The position numbers were made by a program, and so were the translations under genes. 64,000 nucleotides of DNA from Przewalskia tangutica. Its lineage: Eukaryota > Streptophyta > Magnoliopsida > Solanales > Solanaceae. The stretch's first letter is position 1. Every line of letters begins with the position of its first letter. This document shows, piece by piece, positions 11,801 to 23,239 of the stretch. The notes under the pieces were generated by a model. The model did not search any database, had not been told where the DNA came from, and saw nothing but the letters and a program-made list of their open reading frames with translations. The DNA lies in NCBI GenBank assembly GCA_029844215.1, contig CM056723.1:1138980-1202979 (forward strand), read 5' to 3'.

Positions 11801-14800
11801 TCTTAAATTTAAATCGGAAGTGTTTGCTAAATTTCTTGAGTTTCGCAAGTTTATCCACACACAATTTGGAAAATGTATAAAATCATTTCAGTGCGATAAT
11901 GGTCGTGAATTCAATAACTCTATGTTTCACCGGTTTTGTACAAATAATGACATGATTTTTCGCTTCTCCTGCCCTCACACCTCACCACAAAATGGTAAAA
12001 CAGAAAGAATCATACGTACCATTAACAATATGATTCGCACCCTATTAATTCATGCCTCCCTCCCTCCTTCCTTCTAGGTATATGCTGCTAAAATGTCATA
12101 ATACATTCTAAATATTCTCCCTACTAGCACTCTTCACAATATGACCCCTACCGAAATCCTCTACCATAGAGTCCCCTCCTATGATCATCTACAGATTTTC
12201 GGTTGTCTGTGCTATCCTAACCTCAGTTCTACCGCTCCTCACAAGCTTGCTCCTAGGTCTTCTCCCTGTGTCTTCCTAGGATTCCCACAAAATCATAGGG
12301 GCTATTTATGCTGTGACTTGTCGACTCGTCAAATCTACATATCTCGTCACGTCACATTCGACGAGACCACATTCCCTTTTTTGAATCTTCCAAAATTCCA
12401 AAAACTGGACTACTCATTTCTTGACGAGTCTGCCATCTCTCCCCTCATCCTCGAATAGCTCACGTCATCTGTTCCGTCTTCAGAGCCGCGCTACCGATTC
12501 CAGCCGAGCAATCTTCAGAATACCGGCAGCGCCACGACCTGTCTTTGAGGCACCGCGGCGCCCAAACTTCAGAGAAGCTTGTCAACCTTCTAGCGCCGCG
12601 ACGCTCGATCCAGGAGTCGCGGCTCCTCCGACGGCTTCGCCCCCACCTTCTCCTCATCCAATTTTACCCACCGTCTCAGACACCACTCCGTCACCCACTG
12701 TCCCTACTCATCCAATGGAAACTCGTTCAAAGCATGAAATCTTCAAACTCAAAGTCCATTTCAACTTGTCTGCCCAAACCATCTCTCCACTTCCAAAGAA
12801 CACAAAATTGGTCAAACAAGACCCTAATTGGAATTCGGCTATGCATGAGGAATTCAATGTTTTAACTAAATAGCACACGTGAGATCTAGTACCTAGACAT
12901 GAGGGGGTGAATGTAATTCGATGTATGTGGCTTTTTCATCACAAGTTCAGAGACAATGTGGATCTTGAGAGGTATAAGGCTCGTCTTGTGGATAATGACA
13001 CAAATCAGCAGGATGGCATTGATTGTGGAGAGACCTTCAGCCCGGTTGTCAAACCGGCTACTATTCGCACAGTTTTGAGCATTGTCATGGGCAAACACTG
13101 GCTGATCCATCAACTTGATGTGAAGAATTCATTCTTAAATGGGGACCTGAGAGAAACAGTGTACATGCATCAGTTGCCTGGATTCACCCATCCAGCAGTC
13201 CCTCACTATGTGTGTCGTCTCCGTAAGTCACTATATGGCCTGAAACAGTCTCCCCGTGCGTGGTATGATCGATTTGTTAAGTATATCTTGCTGATTGGGT
13301 TTGTATGCAGCAAGAGTGATACATCACTCTTCATTTTTCCTCGAGGTAGTAGCACTGCTTACTTATTACTGTACGTGGATGATATTGTTCTGACTACCTC
13401 CTCAGATAGATTGAAAATGAGATTATTGTCTTGCTTAAGTCCGAATTTGCAATGACTGATTTGGAAAAGCTGAGTTATTTCTTGAGGATATCAGTGATCA
13501 GGTCTACCAATCACATGTTCTTGTGTCAGCGTAAGTATGCAGAGGAGATAGTGTACAGGGCTAAGATGGCGAATTGCAAAGTTATGCCTACTCCAGTCGA
13601 TTCGAAATCTAAGCTCGATCATGGATGGTGCTCCGTCTACGATCCTACTTTATATGTGAGTCTCAGACGCACTTCAAGATCTCACATTTACTGTGCCGTA
13701 TATAGCTTATGTTGTTCAAACTTTATTCACGACGCCTGCGAGTCTCATTTCATCGCTTTAAGCGTATCATTCGATACATTAAGGTACTTTGATTATGGTT
13801 CAGACCCATACCTCTCTCGCCAAACAAAGGTTGCTCATACTGATGCAGATTTGGCAGTGTCCTGACACGCCGACGCCTACCTCCGCTTTTTGCTTTCTAA
13901 GGACAATCGATTTTGGTCTCACGCGACAGCTACCCTATCTAGATCCAATGCCGAGGCTGAGTATAGAGGCGTTGCAAATGTAAGAGCCGAGATTTGTCGC
14001 TCGAAACTTACTGCTAGAACTTCGCGTCCTTCATACGCATCTATCAGGTATCAGGATAACATCTCTCGCCATCTATTTGTCTCATAATCCGGCTCAAAGA
14101 TCGAACCAAACACATCGAGATGACCTACACTTTGTTCGTGAGAAAGTTGCTCTGTGCCATGTCGAGTGTTACATGTTCCATCATCCTATCGCATGCATAT
14201 TTATCAAAGGACTTCCTGCATGCTTGTTTCGACTTCAGATCCAGCCTCGCCGTCCGCCTCCCGCCCGATCGAGGATATGTAGACGTGTAAATATAGGAAA
14301 CAATATATTTTAATCGAACCGGCCTCCTGACCATAATTAGAATATTTTCATATATTGTGTAAATATAATTATGATAAGACTAGAATTCCTCTTTTGTATA
14401 AGTTTAGAATTTCTATTGTATATACGATGAATATTGTACTCTATATATATGAAAGACTCCCCAAGGGAGATTAATATCATCTCACATTTATCTACTTCAC
14501 TAGTATAATACATCTCTCGTTACATTTATTTTATATAAACGGATAACGTGTAGAAGTTTTACGATATTAATATATTTTAATCGATTATAACAAAGTTATT
14601 TATTACGTAATAAATTTTTATATGGATTAGCAGTAAAACTGTTATAGTCAATCAGTAAAGTCATTTTAATATGATGGTATAAAAACTCTGTAGTCTATCA
14701 ATATACAGAAGCTAAATGCTATTGTACTCATTATTTTCTCAGATGTATTCAAACACTTCGAGAGCAAGGGTGAATTTTTCTGCTTTGTGGGACAATCGAA

Positions 14801-17800
14801 CCAGGCTGTGACAGGAATGTATAATCTGTACAGGGCTTCTCAGTTAATGTTTCCAGGCGAGAAAATACTTGAAGATGCCAAAATATTTTCCTTTAATTTT
14901 CTTCAAGAAAAACGAGCTCAAAATGAACTGTTAGACAAGTGGATCATCACTAAAGATTTACCTGGAGAGGTACATAGGACATATATCCTTTATTCATTTT
15001 CTCACTAAGAAGTATTTTTCTATTCATTTCTTCAACTAACAATATATATATGTCCATTTTTAACATGGTTATTATTGTTTTATACAGGTGGAATATGCAT
15101 TAGATTTACCATGGTATGCCAGCCTGCCCCGACTAGAGACAAGGTTCTTTTTAGAACAATATGGTGCTGAAGGCGACGTGTGGATTGGAAAAACACTGTA
15201 TAGGTACATTTTACAATTGATATGTTCCCTAACAAATCACACAATAACCTTTTCTTGAACAAAGATAATCAGTGGAATTAATTTAGCGACGATTAATATA
15301 AAGAATTAAATGGTGGAAGCAAGCCAACGCAAGGGGATTTATTTGAATCCTTCGTTGGAACCATTTGACTTTCTATATTTACTTCTTTATATTTTCGTAT
15401 TCTCTTAGTGAAAAATTGGCTCCGACACTAGCTGATAATTACATGTAATTCATTTAATAAGATTTTAAGTTATATATACATAGTCGGTGTAACTTTATTA
15501 TTAAAGAATTTAAGTTAATATACGTAATAAAGGATCTCACTATAAGTCCTCCCAGATGCCAATATTTACCAGAATGTTTCCTTAATATATGAGATATTAG
15601 AAATAAGATAGGCTACCTACTGTAAATATTTCTTATATTTACCTCATATGACTTCCCCTTAAATAACTCTTTAATATAATAATCTAAAATGATGGCAATT
15701 AAGTTACCAGTTATAATTTGTTAAATTAGATTTATGGTATAGAATTGTTTATACTGTCATTGCACATTCTTTTAATTTATACACTGTTGCAATGAGTCGG
15801 ATGATAAAATAAGAAATAAATATTGTTGTTTTCTTAAAGGGTTACCAAAGCCAAGGTAATTGGAGTCCCACCATAGTTGGTATTGTATTCAGGCTACAAT
15901 TGCAAAAGACGTCACACATGCACACTCCTATTATGTCTGTCTCTCTGTTTGGTGTTGTTAAATTCTATCAAATTAAATGAACACTAACCATTGATTTCTC
16001 ACATGCATATATATTCAACAAATGCTACAAAAGTACCCGCAAGCAGAAATTCACAGAAGAAGAGAATATGACCGCAAGGCCACGAGTTCGATCCTCGCAT
16101 AAACCTTCTTTGGTTGGCGCACATGGCTGCCATGGTTTATACTACCGACGCATTTGCGCCATCACACCGGATTTACCTCAGACGCACTGAAAGAAAGAAT
16201 ACGCGGCCTTCACAACAAAAAAACAAATGCTACAAAAGTAGAGTGGTTAAATGAATACAGTCAAAAGAATCTGAGAAATGGTGGGACCCTTCAAAGATGA
16301 GGACAATTGGGAAAAGTTAAGACTCTTTATTTTTAATGAAACAAAACATGGATATTGACGTGCTTTCATGTTTCATTACATCTCAACGTTAGCCCACCAC
16401 TGGAATTCGATGTTTATGACTTAAAAAATGAGAAAAACTGAATTCTTCCTCACCAAAATTTTCTAGTTTATACTTTATTGTCTCAAACTAATCAGCATCT
16501 TTTGAGACAGGATGCCATTGGTTAACAATAACCTATATCTGGAGCTAGGGAAATCGGACTATAACAATTGCCAAGCCTTGCATCAGCTCGAGTGGAGAAG
16601 AATTCTCAAGTAACTTACTTCGATTGATATATATTTCACTTTTGATAGAAAGATAAATAAGACATTAATTTTACATATGATCGCTCAATTTTACCTATTA
16701 TAAAAGTAAAGACATAATGATTTTATCACACTAAAGTAAGTAAATTACACACTGCAATAAAATCGTTATGTTATTCCCTTTATAATAGTAAAGTCACATT
16801 AGAGTAATTGAACTTTCACCACTACTATAACAATAAGTCACTAAATGTTGCTCCATCAACTAGTATAAGACAAGTTGACTTTATTGTTATACAATTACTG
16901 ACATTTTCAATAATGATAATTAAGGGAATGTCCATGTTGTAAAAGTAACTTTATAAAATGTTTATTTGTTTTTTCAGATCTAAGTGGTTTAAATGTCCAT
17001 GCATGCAGGTGGTACAAAGAATGTGGGATTGGAGAGTTTGGAGTGAGCGAAAGAACCTTGCTGCTGACGTACTATTTAGCTAGTGCTAGCATTTTTGAGC
17101 CAGAAAAGTCCAAAGAAAGAATGGTTTGGGTCAAAACCGCAGCTCTTATGGACTGTGTGACATGTTATTTTGGCAGGACACAACACAAGACTGCCTTTAT
17201 TCATGAATTCACACGTTCTAGGAGTACTCTACACTTGCTCAATTCTAGGTAATGTCGGTTTTCAATGCCCGCTTTCTTGTAGATAATCTATAGCAACTAC
17301 AGTAGATTTTTGAGTGTATTGTGTCAATTTTAGATGAATTGGCACTTATATTAATTAGTGGCTAATGTTTTACTATAATGGCTACATCACAAAAACTTTT
17401 GCAGCAATTAGTATTAATTCTACGCTTCCACAGGGTTCTCGTCTAGTTGTAAGAGTTCAACATATAATATGTGGGTTAGACATCCGTTATGATGGCCATA
17501 AAATATCTGATATTAAAAGCGTAGAATTTTATAACGCGTCAAAATTATCCCTCGTGGAAAAGAATGTCAAGCCACGGGGTAAAGTGTGTAGTCCCCTTGT
17601 CCCAATTTATGTGGGATACTTCATTTTAATTAATCTATCTTAGTAAGAAAGTTATAGTTGCTAATTTAGAAATTTTTAATCTTAAACTTTTGTTCTTATT
17701 ATTAATGGGATAATTCCTAATTTATAGTATACTTGACTTAAATTACAACTTTAAAAAAAAATCCTTAAATTACTTGTTTTCAAGCACTATCACATAAATT

Positions 17801-19838
17801 ACTTGTTATATATGCAATCCTATAATATTGTAATGACTGCGTGCTGATCATGGCAAAGGCAGGTATAGAACAGAACAGAGGCTCGTCGGTATTATTCTCG
17901 GAACCCTAAACCAGCTCTCACTAAGTGCTTTGATGACACACGGCAAAGACATACATCACTGCTTGCGTCATGCTGTTAGTAGTCTTGCAAGATTTCATCA
18001 AATTATTTAATTTCTCATGAAATAAATGAATGAATAACTAATTAATGTAGAAACACATTTGTATTTTATATGTCTCTCTATATAGTGGGAAAAGTGGTTG
18101 CTGACATTAGGAGATCAGGAAGAAGGAGCAGCAGAACTCATAATTCTTACGTTAAATTCGTGCACTGGCTGTTTGGGGTCGCAGGAGCTGTTGTTGTCCC
18201 ATCCAATTTACCAAAGGCTAATGGAAATCACCAATAGAGTTTGTCACCGACTTCGTCTCTTTCAACTCAACAAGGTCAGACACATTTAATAAGGACTTTT
18301 AAATAATTTAATTTAATCTGTAGTGACATGATTTTATAGCCTGGAAAACATTTATTTTTCATATTATAAATTTTAGAAGTCTCTTTTTTTTTTTTAATTT
18401 TATATTCAATTAAATACTTTTACGTAATAAAACAAGAGGAATATTTTTTACCAATGTTCTTCCCTCAATTTCGAATTAAGGTTTATCTTAAGAGTCATCT
18501 CATGATGATTTGAAGTTAAAGTTTTATTTGGACATGTAATTTGAATTTCTTAAGTTATGTTTTTTCTTATACATAAAATCCTCAAAAGTTGTGAAAATCA
18601 TTAAAAATTTCATGGTTCTTATACAGTCTTATCAAATGAGCAAGTCATAGTTCATAACAAAATTAATACGCTACTAAAAGGTCTTTCTAAAAAATACAAT
18701 ATCAATTGATCAAAATTTAATTCAATAAAATGAAAATTTGAACATGAGTTGTAGCGTAAACGCTCTTTAATATAATCCTCTCACATGATTGGTAAGAGTA
18801 AATTTGTTATAAATATATTACCAACTTGTAGATCTTTTAATATTTGATATAAATGATTGGTAAATATATCTACCAACTTGTGGATCTATTGTTATAAAAT
18901 ATAAATTTATGGGCAGGCTTTTACATTTAAAAAGTTTGAAATCATGATTTGGAATCTCAAATTATGCCTTTTTGAATGATTTGAAATTTGATCGCATGTC
19001 TAAACGCCTAGTTAATATACTTGTCAATCTTCAACCTCCTCCGTCATTATAGACGCTACCTGTTATGATTTTTTAAAAAGAGATTCAATTAGTAGTAAAG
19101 TTGAAAATATGAATAAAAACCCGTCTCATAAATTTCATTGATTTATGATTTTAAATAACTACATAATTAAAATAGTAGACTGCTCTTACCACTAAAATAG
19201 TAAAGTCTTAAGCAGCCAGAAAATGAATATTCTAGTAAATCAAATAGTATTAGACTTTCTCCTACAATTAAACAACTTATAATTATTCTAGAAAAACTTC
19301 TCTTGATTCGAAATTAGAGTAGTCCTTAAAAAAAGATTTTAAAGTATCTAGGCTTGAGTCAAGTAGATCACATATGACTAAAGAGAGCTATATAGAGGAT
19401 GTTGTGTGTATAATCGTACATATCCAATTGACACAATATATTTTTCTGATATATTAACCAATCTCTTTTCTAGATATATTCATTCTTATAGTAGTCACTT
19501 TCTTTCTCTTCTTGACAAAGTCCAAAGAGATATATATGCCATTTGCCTGATATTAACAACTAGATGTTGTTGTCTGTATATATCAGGGACAAAAAGCAGA
19601 CAACCAAATAATGGAAAAGCAGCTGGGAATGTTAACGTTTAGTGAGGAGATAGAATCAGACATGCAACTACTAGCTGAACTCGTGCTATCGCAATCCAAT
19701 TGTTCAGATGAAGATTTGGATGGCAATATCAAAAACACTTTTCTTACTGTAGCTAAAACTTTTTATTATACAGCTCATTGTGATACAAGAACTATCAATT
19801 TGCACATAGCCAAAGTGCTATTTGAAAGAGTACTTTAA
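5840..19838 (+). CDS. CPS: Copalyl diphosphate synthase (class II diterpene synthase, TPS-c), 15 exons
   Basis: This class II diterpene cyclase should protonate geranylgeranyl diphosphate to give copalyl diphosphate in plastids, the entry step to gibberellins or labdane-type diterpenoids. Exons: 5840-5939, 6546-6623, 6718-6809, 6904-7210, 7861-8044, 8798-9012, 9095-9215, 9640-9752, 14743-14969, 15088-15203, 16511-16609, 17009-17248, 17863-17974, 18086-18274, 19587-19838. All introns are GT-AG and phases match throughout, giving 814 codons with no internal stop, close to the roughly 800 aa usual for the family. The N-terminus (MSISASCLRF) is Ser/Thr-rich and fits a plastid transit peptide. The SAYDTAW and QLPDGSWG motifs are in exon 4. 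Catalytic DIDD is at residues 383-386. His269 (LLHSLEGM) and Asn328 (VPNVYPVD) match the dyad reported for ent-CPS. No class I DDxxD was seen. Intron 8 holds a copia element. Whether this is the gibberellin enzyme or a specialised paralogue cannot be told from sequence alone. Confidence 0.93.
8075..8303 (-). repeat. SINE-like insertion in CPS intron 5, with 10-bp target duplication
   Basis: A run of about 18 T at the left edge is a poly(A) tail read backwards, so the element lies on the minus strand. The 10-mer 'catattgtgt' flanks it exactly at 8065-8074 and 8304-8313. A box B-like 'agttcgaaacc' is readable on the minus strand. The insertion starts only about 30 bp past the exon 5 donor and leaves both splice sites intact. 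Confidence 0.75.
9286..9537. repeat. Degraded repeat in CPS intron 7
   Basis: A G/C-biased patch contains two 'tagcccgg' repeats and ends in 'cctggtttcgcc', resembling the reverse of a Solanaceae hAT-type MITE edge. No clean inverted repeats or target duplication were found, so the identity is tentative. Confidence 0.3.
9689..9700 (+). other. Class II catalytic DXDD motif of CPS (D-I-D-D)
   Basis: In exon 8 the codons read D-I-D-D followed by T-A-M. This is the general-acid motif of class II diterpene cyclases, here at residues 383-386. It is encoded 53 bp before the intron that carries the copia insertion. Confidence 0.93.
9765..9967 (+). repeat. 5' LTR of the CPS-intron copia
   Basis: It matches 14276-14486 along most of its length, including 'gaaagactccccaagggaga' near the end, and finishes in CA. 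The left border is blurred because the canonical TG is lost. Confidence 0.75.
9968..9981 (+). other. Primer-binding site of the CPS-intron copia
   Basis: The sequence 'tggtatcaagagtc' directly follows the LTR. It resembles the TGGTATCAGAGC site complementary to initiator tRNA-Met that plant copia elements use, with an extra A in the centre. Confidence 0.65.
10097..10960 (+). pseudogene. copia gag remnant
   Basis: The reading begins MAIPESSTLSNLL after the LTR leader. It continues through a UBN2-type Gag region (about 10200-10560) and into an Arg/Gly-rich nucleocapsid-like tract (about 10830-10900: GRGGKGGRGRGRG). Several frameshifts interrupt it. The minus-strand sister at 53000-53900 has the same domain order. 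Confidence 0.7.
10974..14200 (+). pseudogene. copia pol remnant; protease Asp replaced by Asn
   Basis: One frame stays open from 10974 to 12077. It covers the protease (WYMNSGATSH, so the catalytic Asp of D-S-G-A reads Asn), GAG-pre-integrase (WHNRLGHPG) and the integrase core (CDNGREF, followed by SPQNGKTER). Integrase C-terminal pieces lie at 12141-12458. RT lies at 12907-13455 with intact Y-V-D-D at 13372-13383, continuing in another frame at 13431-13640. RNase H pieces lie at 13800-14200. Stops and frameshifts separate the later pieces. The sister element shares the Asn substitution. Confidence 0.85.
14276..14486 (+). repeat. 3' LTR of the CPS-intron copia
   Basis: It ends in CA and is followed by 'tttat', the proposed target duplication. 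It differs from the 5' LTR at many positions and carries an insertion of about 15 bp near 14310, which suggests an old insertion. Confidence 0.75.
16036..16221 (+). repeat. SINE-like insertion in CPS intron 10, with 19-bp target duplication
   Basis: Exact 19-bp copies of 'aacaaatgctacaaaagta' lie at 16017-16035 and 16222-16240. The insert carries a box B-like 'gagttcgatcctc' and ends in an A-rich tail. Box A is not visible, so the 5' part may be truncated. The exact duplication argues for a comparatively recent insertion. Confidence 0.8.
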
Positions 19839-20504
19839 CTATTCATCGATCACATGTACATTCTTCATTATAATAGGGTATGTATCAAGAAAAATGATGG
19901 AAATAGAATATGAATGGAGAAAAAAATTCAAGCTCGAACATATTGTTGTGATAAAAAGGTTTCATGTCCACTAGCCACTTGTCATGAGGAGCGGAGCCAG
20001 GATTTCAACTTTATGGGTTCTGGATTTTACGATGATGACTTCCAGAGCTAACAATTGGGTGTTCAATGAGGAGACGCACTGATCTTAGGAAAAATGGGTG
20101 GCCAAAGAGGCCCAAAGCAATCGACTTAGAGGGAGTCGAGAGATGTTATGTGTGAATGCACGCTTTTCTATGTAATCGCAGTTTCTTTACTTGTAAGCAC
20201 TACATCAATACCTATCTCTCGTAGCAAAGGTACGTAGAAGGACCCGTGAAGGGTTACAGTATTTTCCTTGTATTAGAAGTAAAAATCCCAACTATTTCCT
20301 TTATGTATTATGAACTACACAATCACCTGATTTCCCCAAGACGGGATATGTAGGCAGCCCATTTTGGACTCGGTCATATCGATACCCCCAAATTATGTTT
20401 ATTTCAAACTACGTTCGACTTGATTCCTGCTGTGATACGTAGGCGCACTCTGAGATCGGTCGCACCAATAGAAAAAATCAAAGAAACCCTTAAGGAAGCC
20501 ACAT
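19839..20504. other. CPS 3' flank and repeat-derived intergenic DNA
   Basis: No clear poly(A) signal or gene is seen. Around 19990-20040 a 'ggagcggagccaggatt' stretch resembles a Solanaceae MITE/SINE edge. From about 20220 the text (gatacgtaggc and similar) resembles non-coding parts of Solanaceae gypsy elements. I could not delimit an element. Confidence 0.35.
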
Positions 20505-20780
20505 GGGCAGAATTTTTGAGAAGATTTCAAAAATTCTGAAAGACAGAGTCAACAAAGGATAGTTGCTATCACATATTCGACTAGGGCAGAAATTTTTAGA
20601 AGATCCCAAAAATTCTTTCAAAGAAAGAATTCGAAGAAACATCAGTCATTAGGAGGCTTGTAACTGACAGAATTTTCGAAGGGATCTCAAAAACTCCTTC
20701 GCCAATTAGGTTGTCGCGAGAGTTCAACAGTGCAACTTCATATTGGGGCAGAATTTTTGAGGATATCTCAAAAAAATTGG
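20505..20780 (+). repeat. Four tandem degenerate hairpin repeats, about 80-bp period
   Basis: Imperfect copies of a 'cagaatttttgag...tctcaaaaattc' hairpin start near 20505, 20584, 20669 and 20746. The spacing is 77-85 bp. Each copy is itself a near-palindrome of about 30 bp. The pattern resembles repeats inside LTRs or spacers of large gypsy elements, but no LTR border or coding part was found. Confidence 0.55.
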
Positions 20781-21689
20781 GGAAAAGGAATATAAGAAGG
20801 AAGACTCACTTCAAGATCAAAGTGCATTTAATGGCATTTTAAATATGAGAGTTTTCAAAAACAAATATTTACCTATCTTTTTCAAGATCAATAAGTTTTA
20901 AATATTTTGAAAATTTTCATACCTCACGTTTTGAATGTTCTTACTAAACTCAAATTATCTCATACTATCGAGCCTGAAAATGGAATGATCCGACAGAAGG
21001 AAAGCATAATAACCAAGCGCACGATGAAAGTGAGGGAAAGTGATCGGAATTGATGGTTTATATAGACAAGAGAATAATCATTATTCTTAGAAATCAGGCA
21101 TGCCTTGTCAGTAGACGTCAATCGGCGTCTAAGAAGGGGCGTTGTGGATTGAGTGACTGAGTACATTTAATTGTCAACTAATGAATCGTCTGGTAGTGAA
21201 AGGATGTGACGTTTCGGTTCCCGCAAAAAGGTCTTTTTTGAAAAGGCACATACTCTCTTCCACTTCCCTGTCCCATGAGTTCAAGAGTCCCAAAAAGTAG
21301 GGGACTATATGTATTGGATAGAAATGCATCTGGAGGCATTAAGCGTATACAAAAAGATTTATGGTTTTGAAAACTCCAACGTCCCTAAAGGATCTCCACA
21401 GTTGTCCTCCACTCCCATCACATCGGCCTACCTAGATCAGAGTGTTGCGGCGCGCATGGATGTAGTGACGTTAGTATGCTCACGTTGTCACAACTCTCTA
21501 GTATCATAATAGTCTAAGTTGTATCTTATATATGCAAAACTTAGAAGAGAAGAAAGACGTATTGTATTCTCTCCAAGCTGCCACTTGTAAATCAGATTTC
21601 TCTCAAGCTAATACACCATTCTCAGCTTTGGCTCTTGTTCGATTCATAACTTATTTTCAGATCTAACCCATCAGTTTTCTTCATAAGTT
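20781..21689. other. Intergenic, probable LTR-retrotransposon remnant
   Basis: No supported gene. Low-identity retrotransposon-like text is followed by unique AT-rich DNA. The open frame at 21309-21509 shows no recognisable motif. Confidence 0.35.
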
Positions 21690-21893
21690 TTTTTTTCATA
21701 TTGCTTTAAATTTTTTGTCCGGGTCTGACCGTTTATCTTTTTTTGCTTGTGCTTATGTTTTTTCTTGAGCCGATGGTCTTTCGAAAATAGTCTCTCTACT
21801 TACCAAGGTAGAGGTAAGGTCTGCGTACATTCTACCCTCCCCAGACCTCACGTTGTGGGATTTCACTGGGTATGTTATTGTTGTTGTTGTATA
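21690..21893 (+). repeat. RTE-LINE / TS-SINE 3' tail
   Basis: It contains 'aaggtctgcgtacattctac', then 'cccagacctcacgttgtggg', and ends in a (TTG)n run. This is the shared 3' tail of Solanaceae TS SINEs and RTE LINEs. The upstream part (gggtctgac, T-run, gcttgtgct) matches the 3' UTR of the minus-strand RTE LINE at 24190-24330, so a 5'-truncated LINE copy is likelier than a SINE. Confidence 0.75.
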
Positions 21894-22026
21894 TGCATAA
21901 CCTAGATATCAATCTCGGACTCAATCAAGAGGGTATCAGGATCGGATACAACCTACTTGTATTTAAACTCATAGAAATAAATCTCTAACTGTATTTTTTT
22001 TTAAAATCATTTTCACGGAAAACAAC

Positions 22027-22130
22027 CGCTCTACCTACTAAGATGGAGATAAGGTCTGCGTACACTTTACTCTTTCCAGACCCCACGCTGTGAGATTTCA
22101 CTAGGTATGTTGTTATTATTGTTTCACCGA
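22027..22130 (+). repeat. RTE-LINE / TS-SINE 3' tail, second copy
   Basis: The same tail motif appears (aaggtctgcgtacac, then ccagaccccacgctgtgag, then a degenerate TTG run). It is more diverged and shorter than the copy 135 bp upstream. Confidence 0.7.
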
Positions 22131-23231
22131 AAAACAACTATACTAGTAATAGGGTGTTATTGCTTAACTAATAAAATAGAGAGTAAGGAGACTTTATTAT
22201 GATCTTGCTGATCTCAAAATTGAAGAAAGCATGAGTGAATTCTATTGAATAAATTTGTGTAGGGGATATATTTGAAAGAGTTGTAGATCTAGCACATTAT
22301 GTTTGGCTTCTTTTGCCAAAAAAGATACAACTCCTATGAGGTGCCTGGTAAAAGAGCATGTTGCTCTTGCCTATATTTTTAGACTAGATTATCTTCTGCT
22401 AGCTAAATATTCGACAATATATGGCAGACAGATTGATTAAAAGATAGCACATCAGAAATATGATGAGAGTAGAGATCAGGTAGATCAAAACATTGAGATA
22501 TTGTTTCCCATTTGGGACAAGCAAAAGTCATTTAGACAAGACATCTCAAACTCCTTTCCCACCTACTTCGACCTTATTTTGCATCCTAGTCACCCCTATA
22601 TATTACTGGCTAGTAGCATTAACATGAATTTATCAACCATTAAATAGGTTGCATCAGTAAAGAGATAAATCGGTACGTCATGACCGGGCCAAAATTTGTG
22701 TTGGATGAAAATAGACGGATTATTTTAAGCTAAATAATATGAAAAAACTCAAATTGTTCATTCATTTATATGTAGTAAAATCGTCTCCACCACAGATTTG
22801 TTACCCCCATTGACCATTGATTGTCTGGTCTGAAATTAATGTCCAGTAGAATCTTGTCGTGCTAGCGGCGAACAGGCCTGCAAATTCCGTCCATGCAATC
22901 CATTTCCACTAATGGAAAAAGCAAATCAATCATCTTCTTAGATTATGGCCTTTTAATTTGCTGCTAATAATAAATTCACAGACAATCAAAACTTTTAAGA
23001 CATTATTGGTTACTGCACGTACTACCACTATTGTAATGCCTTTATATATATATATAAGTCTAGTTCGCCGGAAAAAAATACTACTGTTCATTTTTGATTT
23101 CGTACACCCCTTATAAGAATTAAATAAATGGAATATATTTTGTTATAATACCCGTATTAATTAGTGTATAATCTTAATAGACTTATGAATTGTAAATGAG
23201 TAATTAAAGTTAGGTAAAACAAGAAGGAAAA
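22131..23231. other. Intergenic AT-rich DNA
   Basis: No gene, RNA or bounded repeat is recognised on either strand. Confidence 0.4.
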
Positions 23232-23239
23232 GTGTCTTT

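Larger units (their letters stand above)
9765..14486 (+). mobile_element. Ty1-copia retrotransposon inside CPS intron 8, sense orientation
   Basis: Two diverged LTRs of about 200 bp enclose gag and pol remnants, and a primer-binding site lies directly after the left LTR. A likely 5-bp target duplication 'tttat' lies at 9760-9764 and 14487-14491. The same family occurs on the minus strand at 49435-54244: the LTRs share 'attaatatcatct' and the internal proteins correspond. The element fills nearly all of the 4,990-bp intron. Pol is broken by stops and frameshifts, so it is not autonomous. It is transcribed with CPS, so its LTR could supply an early poly(A) site. Confidence 0.9.

Noticed and set aside
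5840..19838. CPS as part of a diterpenoid gene cluster
   Set aside because: No kaurene-synthase-like, P450 or other terpenoid gene is found in the window; neighbours are retroelements and housekeeping genes.
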